Assembly (NCBI GenBank): GCA_011525695.1
Contig: WYBX01000031.1
Span: forward strand, 1-64,000
From: Verrucomicrobiia bacterium
Lineage (GTDB): Bacteria; Verrucomicrobiota; Verrucomicrobiia; Opitutales; Opitutaceae
Length of the DNA: 64,000 nucleotides
Reading direction: 5' to 3'
Positions 25,989 to 34,049 of this stretch are shown piece by piece. Position numbers and translations under genes: made by a program. The first letter of the stretch is position 1. Each line of letters begins with the position of its first letter. The notes under the pieces were generated by a model. It was given only the letters and a program-made list of their open reading frames with translations. It was not told the origin of the DNA and ran no database searches.

Positions 25989-26780
25989 TCACAAGCCGAC
26001 CAGTGAGCCATTGCGCTTGATCCAGCGCTCGGCGTCGCGCCAGCCCGGGCACACCTCGCCGACGCGCGCCCAGAAACGATCGGAGTGGTTCATTTCCCGC
26101 AGGTGCATCAGTTCATGATACACGATATAGTCGCGGACGAAGTCCGGGGTCTGGATCAGCCGCCAGTTGAGCGAAATCGTGCCATTGGCGGAGCAGGAAC
26201 CCCATCGGGAACGCTGGTTGCGGACGCTCACGTGCCGGACCTCGACGCCGGTGAGGGCCGCAAGTTCCCAGGCGCGGCCGGGCAGTTCAATCCGGGCGCG
26301 CCGGGCAAAATGCGCCTCGAGGGTGGGGCGGAGGTCGCCTTCGAGTCGGGCGACGCGAAAGACGTCGGCACCGAGGCAGACGTGGGGCCGGTTGCCCGCG
26401 GCAGCCACGCGTAGTTCATGCATCTCGCCCCGCCAGAGGAGATGGGTGCCGATGGTCCAGACTTCGGCGGCCCGGGGCCGGTGGCGCTGCCGTGCCCGGG
26501 CGCGTTCGAGCCAGTCGCGATGCTGTTCCACGAACCGCCTCGCCTCGCGCTCCGAGCCACGCACGGGAATCGTGGCGACGGCGGTGCCATCGCGGCGCAG
26601 GGTGAGTCGGTAACTGTGGGCACGCGTGCTCCGGGCGAAAACGATGTCCGCGGCGGCGGCCGGGCCGGCAGTGCGGTCGCGATGATTGCTAGCACCGTCT
26701 GCCGGTTTGGTGGGTGCAGGGAGCGCGCCCGTCGTGGGGGCGAAAAACCCGAGGAATGTCTGCTGCCCGGCGTCGCTCAT
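25989..26780 (-). CDS. YgjP-type zinc metallopeptidase (M48-like, DUF45)
   Basis: 263 residues. The zinc site is YHELMHLREMNHSDRFW: the HELMH motif with a third His five residues later, as in the YgjP/WLM proteins. NQRSRWGSCSANGTISLNW just before it is the family signature. The N-terminal 60 residues are low-complexity. No signal peptide is seen. The substrate is unknown. The ATG at 26780 is preferred to the frame start at 26876 because the upstream part overlaps a hairpin. Confidence 0.85.
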   Translation of the reverse strand: MSDAGQQTFLGFFAPTTGALPAPTKPADGASNHRDRTAGPAAAADIVFARSTRAHSYRLTLRRDGTAVATIPVRGSEREARRFVEQHRDWLERARARQRHRPRAAEVWTIGTHLLWRGEMHELRVAAAGNRPHVCLGADVFRVARLEGDLRPTLEAHFARRARIELPGRAWELAALTGVEVRHVSVRNQRSRWGSCSANGTISLNWRLIQTPDFVRDYIVYHELMHLREMNHSDRFWARVGEVCPGWRDAERWIKRNGSLVGL

Positions 26781-26853
26781 CCGTTGATGGGAACTGCTGC
26801 CGGTTTGTCCTGCCGGCGTCAAGGTGACCGGCAACGGATGGCGAAGTGCATTC

Positions 26854-26872
26854 CAGCGGCGAGACGCCGCTG
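26854..26872 (-). terminator. Hairpin after the phosphatidyltransferase gene
   Basis: CAGCGGCG (26854-26861) pairs perfectly with CGCCGCTG (26865-26872) around an AGA loop, 14 nt beyond the stop of the leftward gene at 26886. A related sequence occurs on the other side of that gene (27486-27536). Possible terminator, or a member of a repeat family. Confidence 0.45.
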
Positions 26873-26885
26873 CCACGTGCTGGAA

Positions 26886-27473
26886 TCAACCTGCGCCGGG
26901 CTGACCCCGTCCGACCCGGCGCTGGCGCAAGGCATGCCAGACCGTGGGCATCTCGCCGACATGGGACGGCACCAGGACCGAGATCGTCATCTCCTCGAGC
27001 GCGGCAATCCCCTGGAGGACGATCGCGACGTGAAATGGCATCGCCGACCACTCCGCGAGCAGCGGGATGAGCGACAGGGCGGTGACCACCGCGAGGATCT
27101 TGTTGGCCCAGGTGTGGTAGCACGGTGCGCGGCCCAGCCGGACCAGCCCGTAGATGACAACGGCAAAGAAGGCGCCCAGCCCGCTGGCCACCCAAGCAAT
27201 CTCCCGGCGCATGATGTCCGGCCAGAGCAGCGCGATCCCGGCGATGCCGGTCAGCATCGTCAGGTAATCGGCAATGCTGTCGAGTTTGCGTCCGAATTCC
27301 GAATACGCATTCAGCCATCGGGCGAGGAAACCGTCGAGCGCGTCGGTGGCGAGCGCGGCGGCCACCAGGACCACGAAACCCGTCCGCGATCCCGCGATCG
27401 CCGCGGTGAGCACGGCGGGAACCAGTGCGATTCGCAGCGCGGTCATCAGGTTGGGCCAGAAGGTGGGGCTCAT
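26886..27473 (-). CDS. CDP-alcohol phosphatidyltransferase family protein
   Basis: 195 residues with 5-6 membrane helices. The family motif D-x2-DG-x2-AR-x8-G-x3-D-x3-D is complete: DALDGFLAR, then G and D and D in EFGRKLDSIAD. It transfers a phospho-alcohol headgroup to or from a CDP-linked lipid at the inner membrane. MSPTFWPNLMTALRI resembles the N-terminus of PgsA-type enzymes, but the C-terminal part is not specific enough to name the substrate. Short repeats flank the gene on both sides. Confidence 0.87.
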   Translation of the reverse strand: MSPTFWPNLMTALRIALVPAVLTAAIAGSRTGFVVLVAAALATDALDGFLARWLNAYSEFGRKLDSIADYLTMLTGIAGIALLWPDIMRREIAWVASGLGAFFAVVIYGLVRLGRAPCYHTWANKILAVVTALSLIPLLAEWSAMPFHVAIVLQGIAALEEMTISVLVPSHVGEMPTVWHALRQRRVGRGQPGAG

Positions 27474-27485
27474 CGAGGTGTCAGG

Positions 27486-27536
27486 CGTGGCAGCGGCGTC
27501 TCGGGCTCGAAGTGGCAGCAGCGTCTCGCCGCGGTG
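27486..27536. repeat. Two degenerate copies of the GTGGCAGCGGCGTCTCG repeat
   Basis: GTGGCAGCGGCGTCTCG starts at 27487, and GTGGCAGCAGCGTCTCG starts at 27512. The complement of 26854-26877 has the same start and continues as a full hairpin. The three copies bracket the phosphatidyltransferase gene. Confidence 0.5.
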
Positions 27537-27661
27537 AACTGGTTCAGGAAACTTTCAGGTTAGTCAGCACCCGGTTCCTTCAGAGCCGAACTCGAATCCG
27601 TGTGTTCCGTGCAATCAGGGTTAACCGCGCTTGTGAGCGCATGGGCCGCGCAATCGATGGC

Positions 27662-28114
27662 TCACTTGAATTGCTGGCCCAGCAGCACCCGCTCCCATCC
27701 GGTGATCCGGCCATGTTCCACTGTCAGCCAGGCCCAGCTCGCCGGTGCTCCGCGGTTCGGCCGCGTGATGCAGCCGGGGTTCAGCCAGCGGACGTTCCCC
27801 GGATCCGTTTCATCGCGGGGAACGTGGGTGTGGCCGTGGAGGATGACCTGCGCCCCCCGCGGAGGCTTCCGGGGAGGAATGTGCGTCAGATGGAACCGGA
27901 CGCCGCCGCGCTGCAGATCGAGCGAGAGCGGCCACGGGTGCGCATCGCAGTTGCCCATGACCACCCGCAGCGGCGGACCCAGTTGCTCGAACGCTGCGAG
28001 CGTCGCCGGTGCGCAGACGTCGCCGAGGTGCCAGATCTCATCCGCTTCGTCTAACTGGCCCGGCAGCCAGTCCGGGTAATGATCGTGGGTATCTGAAATC
28101 ACCGCGATGCGCAT
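27662..28114 (-). CDS. YfcE/MJ0936-type metallophosphoesterase
   Basis: 150 residues, the usual size. MRIAVISDTHDH (first metal ligands), WHLGDVCAP, VMGNCDAHP and LHGHTHVP are the five phosphoesterase blocks of this family. These enzymes hydrolyse phosphodiesters with a two-metal centre; the natural substrate is mostly unknown. The start at 28114 is fixed by MRIAVISDTH; the frame runs on to 28636 but only over the gamma-glutamyltransferase gene in antisense. Confidence 0.9.
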   Translation of the reverse strand: MRIAVISDTHDHYPDWLPGQLDEADEIWHLGDVCAPATLAAFEQLGPPLRVVMGNCDAHPWPLSLDLQRGGVRFHLTHIPPRKPPRGAQVILHGHTHVPRDETDPGNVRWLNPGCITRPNRGAPASWAWLTVEHGRITGWERVLLGQQFK

Positions 28115-28244
28115 CGCGGGCCGGACGTTGGCAAATGTGAATCGGCGAAACCATGAAAAAAGCGCGGCGCCGAAATTTTGGCGGCCGGGCAGTGCTTGGT
28201 TACTGCTGATTGACCACCGCCTGTCGGCCGCCAAGGCTCGACGG

Positions 28245-29960
28245 ATGAAATCGGTACCCCTGACCGTCATTGCCACCTTGCTGGCAACCTGCACGCTTCC
28301 CGCCCAAGTGGATCGCATCACCGGACTCCCCTTCGCCACCCGCTCGGAAGTGATCGCCCAGCATGGCATGGTTTGCACCAGCCATCCGCTGGCGACGCAG
28401 GTCGGGCTCGACGTGCTCAAGGCGGGCGGCTCGGCCGTCGATGCAGCCATTGCCGCGAACGCGGCGCTGGGGCTAATGGAGCCGGTCAGCAACGGGATCG
28501 GTGGCGACCTGTTCGCCATCGTCTGGGATGCGAAGGCCCGGAAGCTCCACGGGTTGAATGCCTCCGGCCGCTCGCCGCGCGGGCTCAGTCTCGAGCAGAT
28601 GAAGGCAGAGCTCGCCCGGCTCGGCGTGAAGACCATCCCGCAGCGCGGACTGCTGCCGATTTCGGTGCCCGGAGCGGTCGACGGCTGGTTCGAACTGCAC
28701 GGGAAGTTCGGCAGGCTGCCGATGGCCCGGGTGCTGGAGCCGACAATTCGTTATGCGCGGGAGGGATTTCCCGTCAGCGAGGTGATTGCGTATTACTGGG
28801 ACGTCAGCGTGCCGCTGCTCGGCAAGCAGCCCGGCGGGTTCATGGCCACTTACGCGCCGAACGGCCGGGCGCCGCGGAAGGGCGAGATCTTCCGGAATCC
28901 CGATCTGGCGCGAACGCTCGGTTTGCTGGCGGAGAAGGGCCGCGATGCCTTTTACCGCGGGGAAATCGCCGAGGCGATGGACCGGTTCTTCGTGCAGGCG
29001 GGCGGCTGGCTGCGGAAGGTCGATTTCGAATCGCACACCTCGACCTGGGTCGAGCCGGTGTCGGTCAATTATCGGGGCTACGACGTGTACGAACTGCCGC
29101 CGAACGGGCAGGGGATCGCCGCGCTGCAGATGCTGACGATCCTGGAGGGGTTTGATCTGGCGAAGATGGGGTACAATTCCGCGGATGCGTTGCACGTCAT
29201 GATCGAGGCCAAGAAGCTGGCGTTCGAGGATCGCGCGAAGTTTTATGCCGACCCCGAATTCTCGAAGATTCCGCTGCAGGGGCTGCTTTCAAAGGAGTAC
29301 GCGGCGCAGCGGCGGGCGCTGATATCAATGGAGCGTGCGGCGATGACCTACGATGCGGGCAACCCGGCATTGCAGGATGGCGACACGATTTATCTCACGA
29401 CGGCGGATGCCGAGGGCAACATGGTGTCACTGATCCAGAGCAACTATCGCGGGATGGGCAGCGGCGTCGTCGTGCCGGGGCTGGGGTTCGGATTCCAGAA
29501 TCGCGGCGAGATGTTCGTGTTCGAACCCGGCCATGCCAATGTCTACGCACCGGGCAAGCGGCCCTTCCACACCATCATTCCCGCCTTCATCATGAAGGAC
29601 GGCCAGCCATGGCTGAGCTTTGGCGTGATGGGCGGGGCGATGCAGCCGCAGGGTCACGTGCAGATCGTCGTCAACCTGATCGATTTTGGCATGAACCTGC
29701 AGGAAGCCGGCGACGCGGCACGGTGGCAGCATTTTGGTTCGAGCGATTACGATCAGCCGAGGATGACGACCGGCGGTTACGTGTGCTTCGAGACCGGGGT
29801 GCCCTGGGCGGCGGTGGCGGAGTTGCAGCGCCGCGGCCATGATACCCGGACCGACCTGGGCGGATACGGCGGTTACCAGGCGATCAAGTGGGATGCGCGG
29901 AACCGGGTCTATATCGGCGCCAGCGAAAGCCGGAAGGACGGCCAGGCGGCCGGCTGGTAA
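28245..29960 (+). CDS. Gamma-glutamyltransferase family protein, exported
   Basis: 571 residues. Residues 1-21 are a signal peptide (SVPLTVIATLLATCTLPAQ). HGMVCTSHPLATQVGLDVL and NGIGGDLFAIVWD are the conserved N-terminal blocks of the GGT family. The autoprocessing site lies at DGDTIYLTTADAEGN, where the Thr after Asp becomes the new N-terminus and nucleophile. SNYRGMGSGVVVPGLGF and GVMGGAMQPQGHVQ complete the small subunit. It acts in the periplasm on gamma-glutamyl compounds such as glutathione. The YfcE-type gene is divergent, 130 nt away. Confidence 0.9.
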   Translation: MKSVPLTVIATLLATCTLPAQVDRITGLPFATRSEVIAQHGMVCTSHPLATQVGLDVLKAGGSAVDAAIAANAALGLMEPVSNGIGGDLFAIVWDAKARKLHGLNASGRSPRGLSLEQMKAELARLGVKTIPQRGLLPISVPGAVDGWFELHGKFGRLPMARVLEPTIRYAREGFPVSEVIAYYWDVSVPLLGKQPGGFMATYAPNGRAPRKGEIFRNPDLARTLGLLAEKGRDAFYRGEIAEAMDRFFVQAGGWLRKVDFESHTSTWVEPVSVNYRGYDVYELPPNGQGIAALQMLTILEGFDLAKMGYNSADALHVMIEAKKLAFEDRAKFYADPEFSKIPLQGLLSKEYAAQRRALISMERAAMTYDAGNPALQDGDTIYLTTADAEGNMVSLIQSNYRGMGSGVVVPGLGFGFQNRGEMFVFEPGHANVYAPGKRPFHTIIPAFIMKDGQPWLSFGVMGGAMQPQGHVQIVVNLIDFGMNLQEAGDAARWQHFGSSDYDQPRMTTGGYVCFETGVPWAAVAELQRRGHDTRTDLGGYGGYQAIKWDARNRVYIGASESRKDGQAAGW

Positions 29961-30287
29961 CGCCCATCAGACCTCTGACCGCCGCGCCACGAACTGTTCG
30001 GACCGCTCACATCTGAGACGATTCGATCGTTCTCGTTCTCGTCAGTCGTTCTCGTTCTCTTTGGTGTGTGCGCGATCGAGTTGAGAACGAGAAAGATTAC
30101 GAGGAACGAGTACGAGGCGGAGCCGCCCCTTCGGTCGCGGCTGCCGCATTAAGATGGATGCCGGTTAGACGCATTGGATTGGCCGGGCGCGCCGCGAGGC
30201 CCCGGCCCGGTCCGCCGCCCTCCCCATCCCGCCCTTGACACCCCCCCTGCCGTCGGGCACGTCTGACCCTCTTTTTTTAGAAACATC
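29961..30287. other. Spacer between the gamma-glutamyltransferase gene and rpmH
   Basis: No gene seen. The first half holds reiterated GTTCTC/GAGAAC motifs that form a hairpin (30049-30093). A TTGACA box at 30235-30240 lies 48 nt before the rpmH start, but no convincing -10 box follows at the right distance. No DnaA boxes and no dnaA gene were found, so the origin is not evident here. Confidence 0.45.
30049..30093. terminator. 11-bp inverted repeat after the gamma-glutamyltransferase gene
   Basis: TTCTCGTTCTC (30049-30059) and GAGAACGAGAA (30083-30093) are perfect inverted repeats with a 23-nt loop, 88 nt after the stop. More copies of GTTCTC and GAACGAG lie on both sides (30029-30042, 30098-30115), so longer pairings are possible. 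Terminator or repeat element. Confidence 0.4.
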
Positions 30288-30425
30288 ATGAAGCCAACAT
30301 TTCGCCCACATCGCAAGAAACGCGCCCGCAAGATTGGATACCGCGCCCGGATGGCGACCGCCAGCGGTCGCAAGGTCATCAAGTCCCGGCGTCGCAAAGG
30401 CCGCAAACGGTTGACTGTCGTTTGA
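30288..30425 (+). CDS. rpmH: 50S ribosomal protein L34
   Basis: 45 residues: [20 protein letters not shown], then [20 protein letters not shown] and RLTVV. This is a complete L34, a small basic protein of the large ribosomal subunit near the exit tunnel. The family RMATxxGRxVIxxRRxKGR core is intact. It is too short for many gene finders. As in most bacteria it comes directly before rnpA, yidD and yidC on the same strand. No strong ribosome-binding site is visible; a T-run and AGAAACATC precede the ATG. Confidence 0.97.
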   Translation: MKPTFRPHRKKRARKIGYRARMATASGRKVIKSRRRKGRKRLTVV

Positions 30426-30526
30426 TTGGAACGCCCAAAGGGTGGATGGACGTGGATGCTGCGGAGCCCCGGGACAATGGTCCACGCCAGCCTTTCCCCG
30501 CTGAATTGTCCCCCGTTCTTTTTCGC

Positions 30527-30910
30527 ATGCGTTTTCGCCCTGAACAGCATTTGCGGCGGGCGAATGAAATCCGTGCCGTTCGCGAGCAGGGCCGGCGGCT
30601 GGAATGCAGGGCCTTCACGATCTGGTGGAAACGGCGTTCGCCCTCCACGCCGGTCGCGCCGGACGGCAACCTCGCCCGGGTTTGTGTGATTGCCTCGACG
30701 GCTGCGGTGGGCGGTGCGACCCGTCGCAACCGCGCGCGGCGGCGGCTCCGGGAGATTTTCCGGCAGCATCAGTCGGAAGTTCCGGGCGGCTGCGATCTGC
30801 TCCTGATTGCCCGGGCAGCGGTCAATGCCTGGCCGATGGCCGAGCTCGAGAGCACGTTTTCCGAGGCCTGCCGCAGGATACCGATCGCGCCAGTCACTCC
30901 GCTTTCATGA
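30527..30910 (+). CDS. rnpA: Ribonuclease P protein component
   Basis: 127 residues. The protein helps the RNase P RNA cut the 5' leader of tRNA precursors. [24 protein letters not shown] is a standard start, and [14 protein letters not shown] is the RNR signature that binds RNA. The frame is open back to the rpmH stop (a TTG at 30422), so an N-terminal extension of 35 residues is possible, but the family starts at the ATG at 30527. Its stop overlaps the yidD start (ATGA). Confidence 0.93.
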   Translation: MRFRPEQHLRRANEIRAVREQGRRLECRAFTIWWKRRSPSTPVAPDGNLARVCVIASTAAVGGATRRNRARRRLREIFRQHQSEVPGGCDLLLIARAAVNAWPMAELESTFSEACRRIPIAPVTPLS

Positions 30911-31272
30911 TTCCCACTGCGCCCAGTCGAGCTGCCCTTGCGGCAGTGGCTGCCACAATCGTCCGCCTGCCGGCTGCGATGGTGCTCGGGTCGATCCGCG
31001 TTTACCAGCGGACATTGTCGCCGCTGCTGCCGGTGGTCACGCTGGGAAGCTGCGCCTGCCGGTTTGCGCCGACGTGCTCGCATTACGCGGCGGAAGCGGT
31101 GCGGATGCACGGCGTCATGGCGGGTGGCTGGTTGGCGTTGCGCCGGCTCGCGAAGTGCACGCCATTGCATCCCGGGGGGTTCGACCCGGTGCCGGTCTGC
31201 ACCCGCCGCCAGGATTCCTCCGCCGGAACCGCCTGGAGCCATGACCGCCCTCCGCGGCCGGGCGCGGTCTGA
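30907..31272 (+). CDS. yidD: Membrane protein insertion efficiency factor YidD
   Basis: 121 residues. [30 protein letters not shown] and [21 protein letters not shown] are the full YidD signature, including the three conserved cysteines. It has a longer N-terminal helix ([20 protein letters not shown]) and an unstructured C-terminal tail of about 20 residues. It assists YidC in membrane protein insertion. The start at 30907 overlaps the rnpA stop by 4 nt. Confidence 0.93.
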   Translation: MIPTAPSRAALAAVAATIVRLPAAMVLGSIRVYQRTLSPLLPVVTLGSCACRFAPTCSHYAAEAVRMHGVMAGGWLALRRLAKCTPLHPGGFDPVPVCTRRQDSSAGTAWSHDRPPRPGAV

Positions 31273-31302
31273 ACCATTTTCCACCTCCCATCCACTGAAT
31301 TA

Positions 31303-33153
31303 ATGGACAAGAAGAATTTCACCATCGGGGTCGTGCTGCTGGTCGCAGCGTTCGCGGTCCTGATCTACGCGCCGAAGTCGGCGCCTTCGACCCAGCCCGC
31401 CGCTCCCCGCTCCGCCGCCGCACCCGCGCAGCCGGCGGCACCGGTCCCGGCGACCACGGTTTCAACCGCGGCTGCGGCCTCGCCGGGAGTGGCGCCCGAC
31501 GGGGCGCCGGCGCCGATTGCCGCGCCGACCTCCATCTTTGCCAGCATCGCGCGGGATGCCGCCAGCGCCCGGATCACGACGCTCGCCAACGAATTCATCG
31601 AGGCGCGGTTCACGAATTTCGGTGGCGCCGTCCGCGAGGTTGCGTTCAAGAAATACCCGGCCGTGCAGGACAAGCCGGCCCCGTATGTCTTCAATCACCT
31701 GCACGAGGATCCGCTGCTCGCGCTGCGCGACTTCCCCGGCCTTGGCCCGGAGCGCGAATTCCAGCTCGTCACGTCGACCGATCGGGAAGTCGTGTACCGC
31801 GCCGTGCTCGACGATCGGATCGAGGTGATCCGGCGCTATCGGCTGATGGCGGCCGGCGAACCCGGCGGCGATCCGTACCGGCTCCAGCATGAGACCACCT
31901 TCCGCAACCTCACCGACACCACGATGGCGCTGCCGCGTGCGGCCCTGGCCGTCGGCACCGCCGCCCCCGTGAATTCGCGGGATCCCGGGATGCACCTCAA
32001 CGTGGTTTCGTACAACGGCGAGGACACTACCTTCATTGATCGCGGGGAGCTCGATGGCGGCGGTTTCGGACGGATGTTTGGCGCCGGCGCAGCGCCCAAG
32101 CCCGTGATCGAGTCGCCGGGGAACATCGTGTGGACTGCGGCCAAGAACCAGTTTTTCGCCAGCATCTACACGCCGGAACAGCAGGGAATCAGCGTGATCG
32201 CCCGGCGGATCGAGCTGCCCGCCTTTGCCGACACGCAGGCGGCGAACATCGGGATGACGGCCGCGGCCCGGTTCGACCTGCCGGCGCTCGCGCCGAATGG
32301 CAGCACGCGGCTCGCGGGGATGCTCTATGTCGGCCCGCAGGAATACCGCCGGGTCTCGACCTTCGCACACAACGAGGACCGCGCGCTCCCCTACACGCAG
32401 TATTTCTTCAACCGGATCTTCCTCAGCGGCTACGTCGCCCCCTTGCTCAACACCCTGCTCAACGGCGTGCAGAAATGGGTGGGCAACTGGGGCTGGGCCG
32501 TCGTGCTGATGACGCTGATCCTGAAGATCGTGACCCTGCCGTTCACGCTGGCCGCCTCGAAATCGGCCAAGCGGATGGCCAAGCTCCAGCCGCTGATGCA
32601 GGAGATCCGCGAGAAGTACAAGGACAACCCCCAGAAGCAGCAGCAGGCCACGATGGCGCTGTTCAAGACCCACAAGGTGAACCCGCTGGGCGGCTGCATC
32701 CCCATCCTGATTACGATGCCGCTCTTCATCGGGTTCTTCGCGATGCTGCAATGCCCCGCGGAGCTGCGCTTCCAGGGCTTCCTCTGGACCGAGGATCTCG
32801 CCTCGCCGGACACCGTGGCCTACATTTTTGGGATCCCTCTCAACATCATGCCGCTGCTGATGGGGGCGACGATGTTCTACCAGATGCGGCTCACGCCCAC
32901 GCCGTCGGTCGACAACATGCAGGTGAAGATGATGAAGTTCATGCCGGTCATCTTCACCCTGTTCTGCTACAGCTTTTCGGCCGCGCTCGCGCTGTACTCC
33001 ACGGTGAACGGCATCTTCACCATTGGCCAGCAGATGGTCATCAACCGGATGAAGGACGATCCGACGCCCGTTTCCCCCGGCGCGACGGCCGCCACCACGG
33101 TCTCTTCCTGGAAGAAGGGCACCAAGAACGTCTCGCCGAAGAAGAAACAGTAG
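31303..33153 (+). CDS. yidC: Membrane protein insertase YidC
   Basis: 616 residues. Helix 1 is KNFTIGVVLLVAAFAVLIYA. An Ala/Pro-rich linker (about 28-75) and the periplasmic domain (about 85-355) follow. The conserved five-helix core runs from about 370 to 590: NWGWAVVLMTLILKIVTLPF, SKSAKRMAKLQPLMQEI, GGCIPILITMPLFIGFF and QMKMMKF-type helices. The C-terminal end is Lys-rich. It inserts and folds membrane proteins with or without SecYEG. The stop codon TAG is itself part of a 7-nt repeat array. Confidence 0.96.
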   Translation: MDKKNFTIGVVLLVAAFAVLIYAPKSAPSTQPAAPRSAAAPAQPAAPVPATTVSTAAAASPGVAPDGAPAPIAAPTSIFASIARDAASARITTLANEFIEARFTNFGGAVREVAFKKYPAVQDKPAPYVFNHLHEDPLLALRDFPGLGPEREFQLVTSTDREVVYRAVLDDRIEVIRRYRLMAAGEPGGDPYRLQHETTFRNLTDTTMALPRAALAVGTAAPVNSRDPGMHLNVVSYNGEDTTFIDRGELDGGGFGRMFGAGAAPKPVIESPGNIVWTAAKNQFFASIYTPEQQGISVIARRIELPAFADTQAANIGMTAAARFDLPALAPNGSTRLAGMLYVGPQEYRRVSTFAHNEDRALPYTQYFFNRIFLSGYVAPLLNTLLNGVQKWVGNWGWAVVLMTLILKIVTLPFTLAASKSAKRMAKLQPLMQEIREKYKDNPQKQQQATMALFKTHKVNPLGGCIPILITMPLFIGFFAMLQCPAELRFQGFLWTEDLASPDTVAYIFGIPLNIMPLLMGATMFYQMRLTPTPSVDNMQVKMMKFMPVIFTLFCYSFSAALALYSTVNGIFTIGQQMVINRMKDDPTPVSPGATAATTVSSWKKGTKNVSPKKKQ

Positions 33154-33293
33154 TGAGTAGCGGGTTGCGAATAGTGCATATGGGACCCCTGATTGGAGAT
33201 CCGCATTGGGTTTTTCTTCCGCTGGCGTCGGCGGCACCTGCTGCCTATTCGTTGGCTCCTTCGCCTCTCTAGCCGCTACTCGCTACTCGTCGC
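33150..33293. repeat. Inverted 7-nt repeat arrays filling both ends of the yidC-yebC spacer
   Basis: At the left end, units GTAGTGA, GTAGCGG, GTTGCGA and ATAGTGC run from 33150 to 33177 and include the yidC stop codon. At the right end, CCGCTAC, TCGCTAC and TCGTCGC run from 33273 to 33293, ending 1 nt before the yebC start. The two arrays are inverted, with GAGTAGCGG (33155-33163) complementary to CCGCTACTC (33273-33281). Confidence 0.65.
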
Positions 33294-33294
33294 C

Positions 33295-34038
33295 ATGGCT
33301 GGTCACAACAAATGGTCCAAGGTGAAGCGGCTGAAGGCCGTGACCGATGCGCGCAAGGGCAAGGTCTTTTCGCGGCTTTCCCGCGACATCACGCTCGCGG
33401 CGAAGGCGGGCGGTGGCGATCCGGAAGCCAACGCGCGGCTGCGGACGCTCGTGCTGAAGGCGCGCGATGCGAACATGCCGGCGGACAACGTCGATCGCGC
33501 AATCAAGAAGGGCACGGGCGAGCTGCCGGGCGTGGTTTTCGAGGAGATTACCTACGAGGGTTACGGGCCGGGTGGCGTGGCCTTCATGGTGAAGGTGACG
33601 ACCGACAACAAGGTGCGCGCGGCCCAGGAGGTGCGGTCGGCATTCGCCCGCAACGGCGGCAACCTCGCGAGCACGGGCGCGGTGGCTTTCCAGTTCGTCC
33701 ATGCCGGCCAGTTCCTGATCGCGAAGGATCAGGCGGCTGAGGAGCCGTTGCTCGAGCTGGCACTCGAGGCGGGCGCCGACGACGTGGTGACCAGCGAGCA
33801 GGGATATGAAATCCGCTGCAACGTCCATGACTTCGACAAGCTCTCGCAGGCGCTCGAGCAGAAGGGGATCAAGCCGGAGAGCGCGGAAATCGCGCACATC
33901 CCGACCGTGACGGTGCCGGTGGCCGATCCGGCGGTCGCAGCCACGATCGCAAAACTGCAGGAGGCGCTCGAGGAGCTCGACGACGTGCAGGTCGTGTTCT
34001 CGAACGAGGCGATTGATGAGGCGATCGCGGCCGGCTGA
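33295..34038 (+). CDS. yebC: YebC/PmpR-family regulatory protein (TACO1-like)
   Basis: 247 residues, full length. MAGHNKWSKVKRLKAVTDAR is the family start, though most members read KWANIKHRK there. FEEITYEGYGPGGVAFMV, VRSAFARNGGNLASTGAVAFQF and DDVQVVFSN-type endings are characteristic. Family members act as transcription factors or as translation factors on stalled ribosomes; which applies here is open. The ATG at 33295 is chosen by homology; the longer frame from 33193 covers the repeat spacer. It converges tightly with the next gene (11 nt between stops). Confidence 0.92.
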   Translation: MAGHNKWSKVKRLKAVTDARKGKVFSRLSRDITLAAKAGGGDPEANARLRTLVLKARDANMPADNVDRAIKKGTGELPGVVFEEITYEGYGPGGVAFMVKVTTDNKVRAAQEVRSAFARNGGNLASTGAVAFQFVHAGQFLIAKDQAAEEPLLELALEAGADDVVTSEQGYEIRCNVHDFDKLSQALEQKGIKPESAEIAHIPTVTVPVADPAVAATIAKLQEALEELDDVQVVFSNEAIDEAIAAG

Positions 34039-34049
34039 GCCGCAATTGT

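Noticed and set aside
29961..30287. Replication origin upstream of rpmH
   Set aside because: No DnaA boxes, AT-rich unwinding region or dnaA gene in the spacer.
31462..33237. A 591-residue minus-strand frame
   Set aside because: Antisense to yidC; Arg/His/Asp-rich composition typical of shadow frames.
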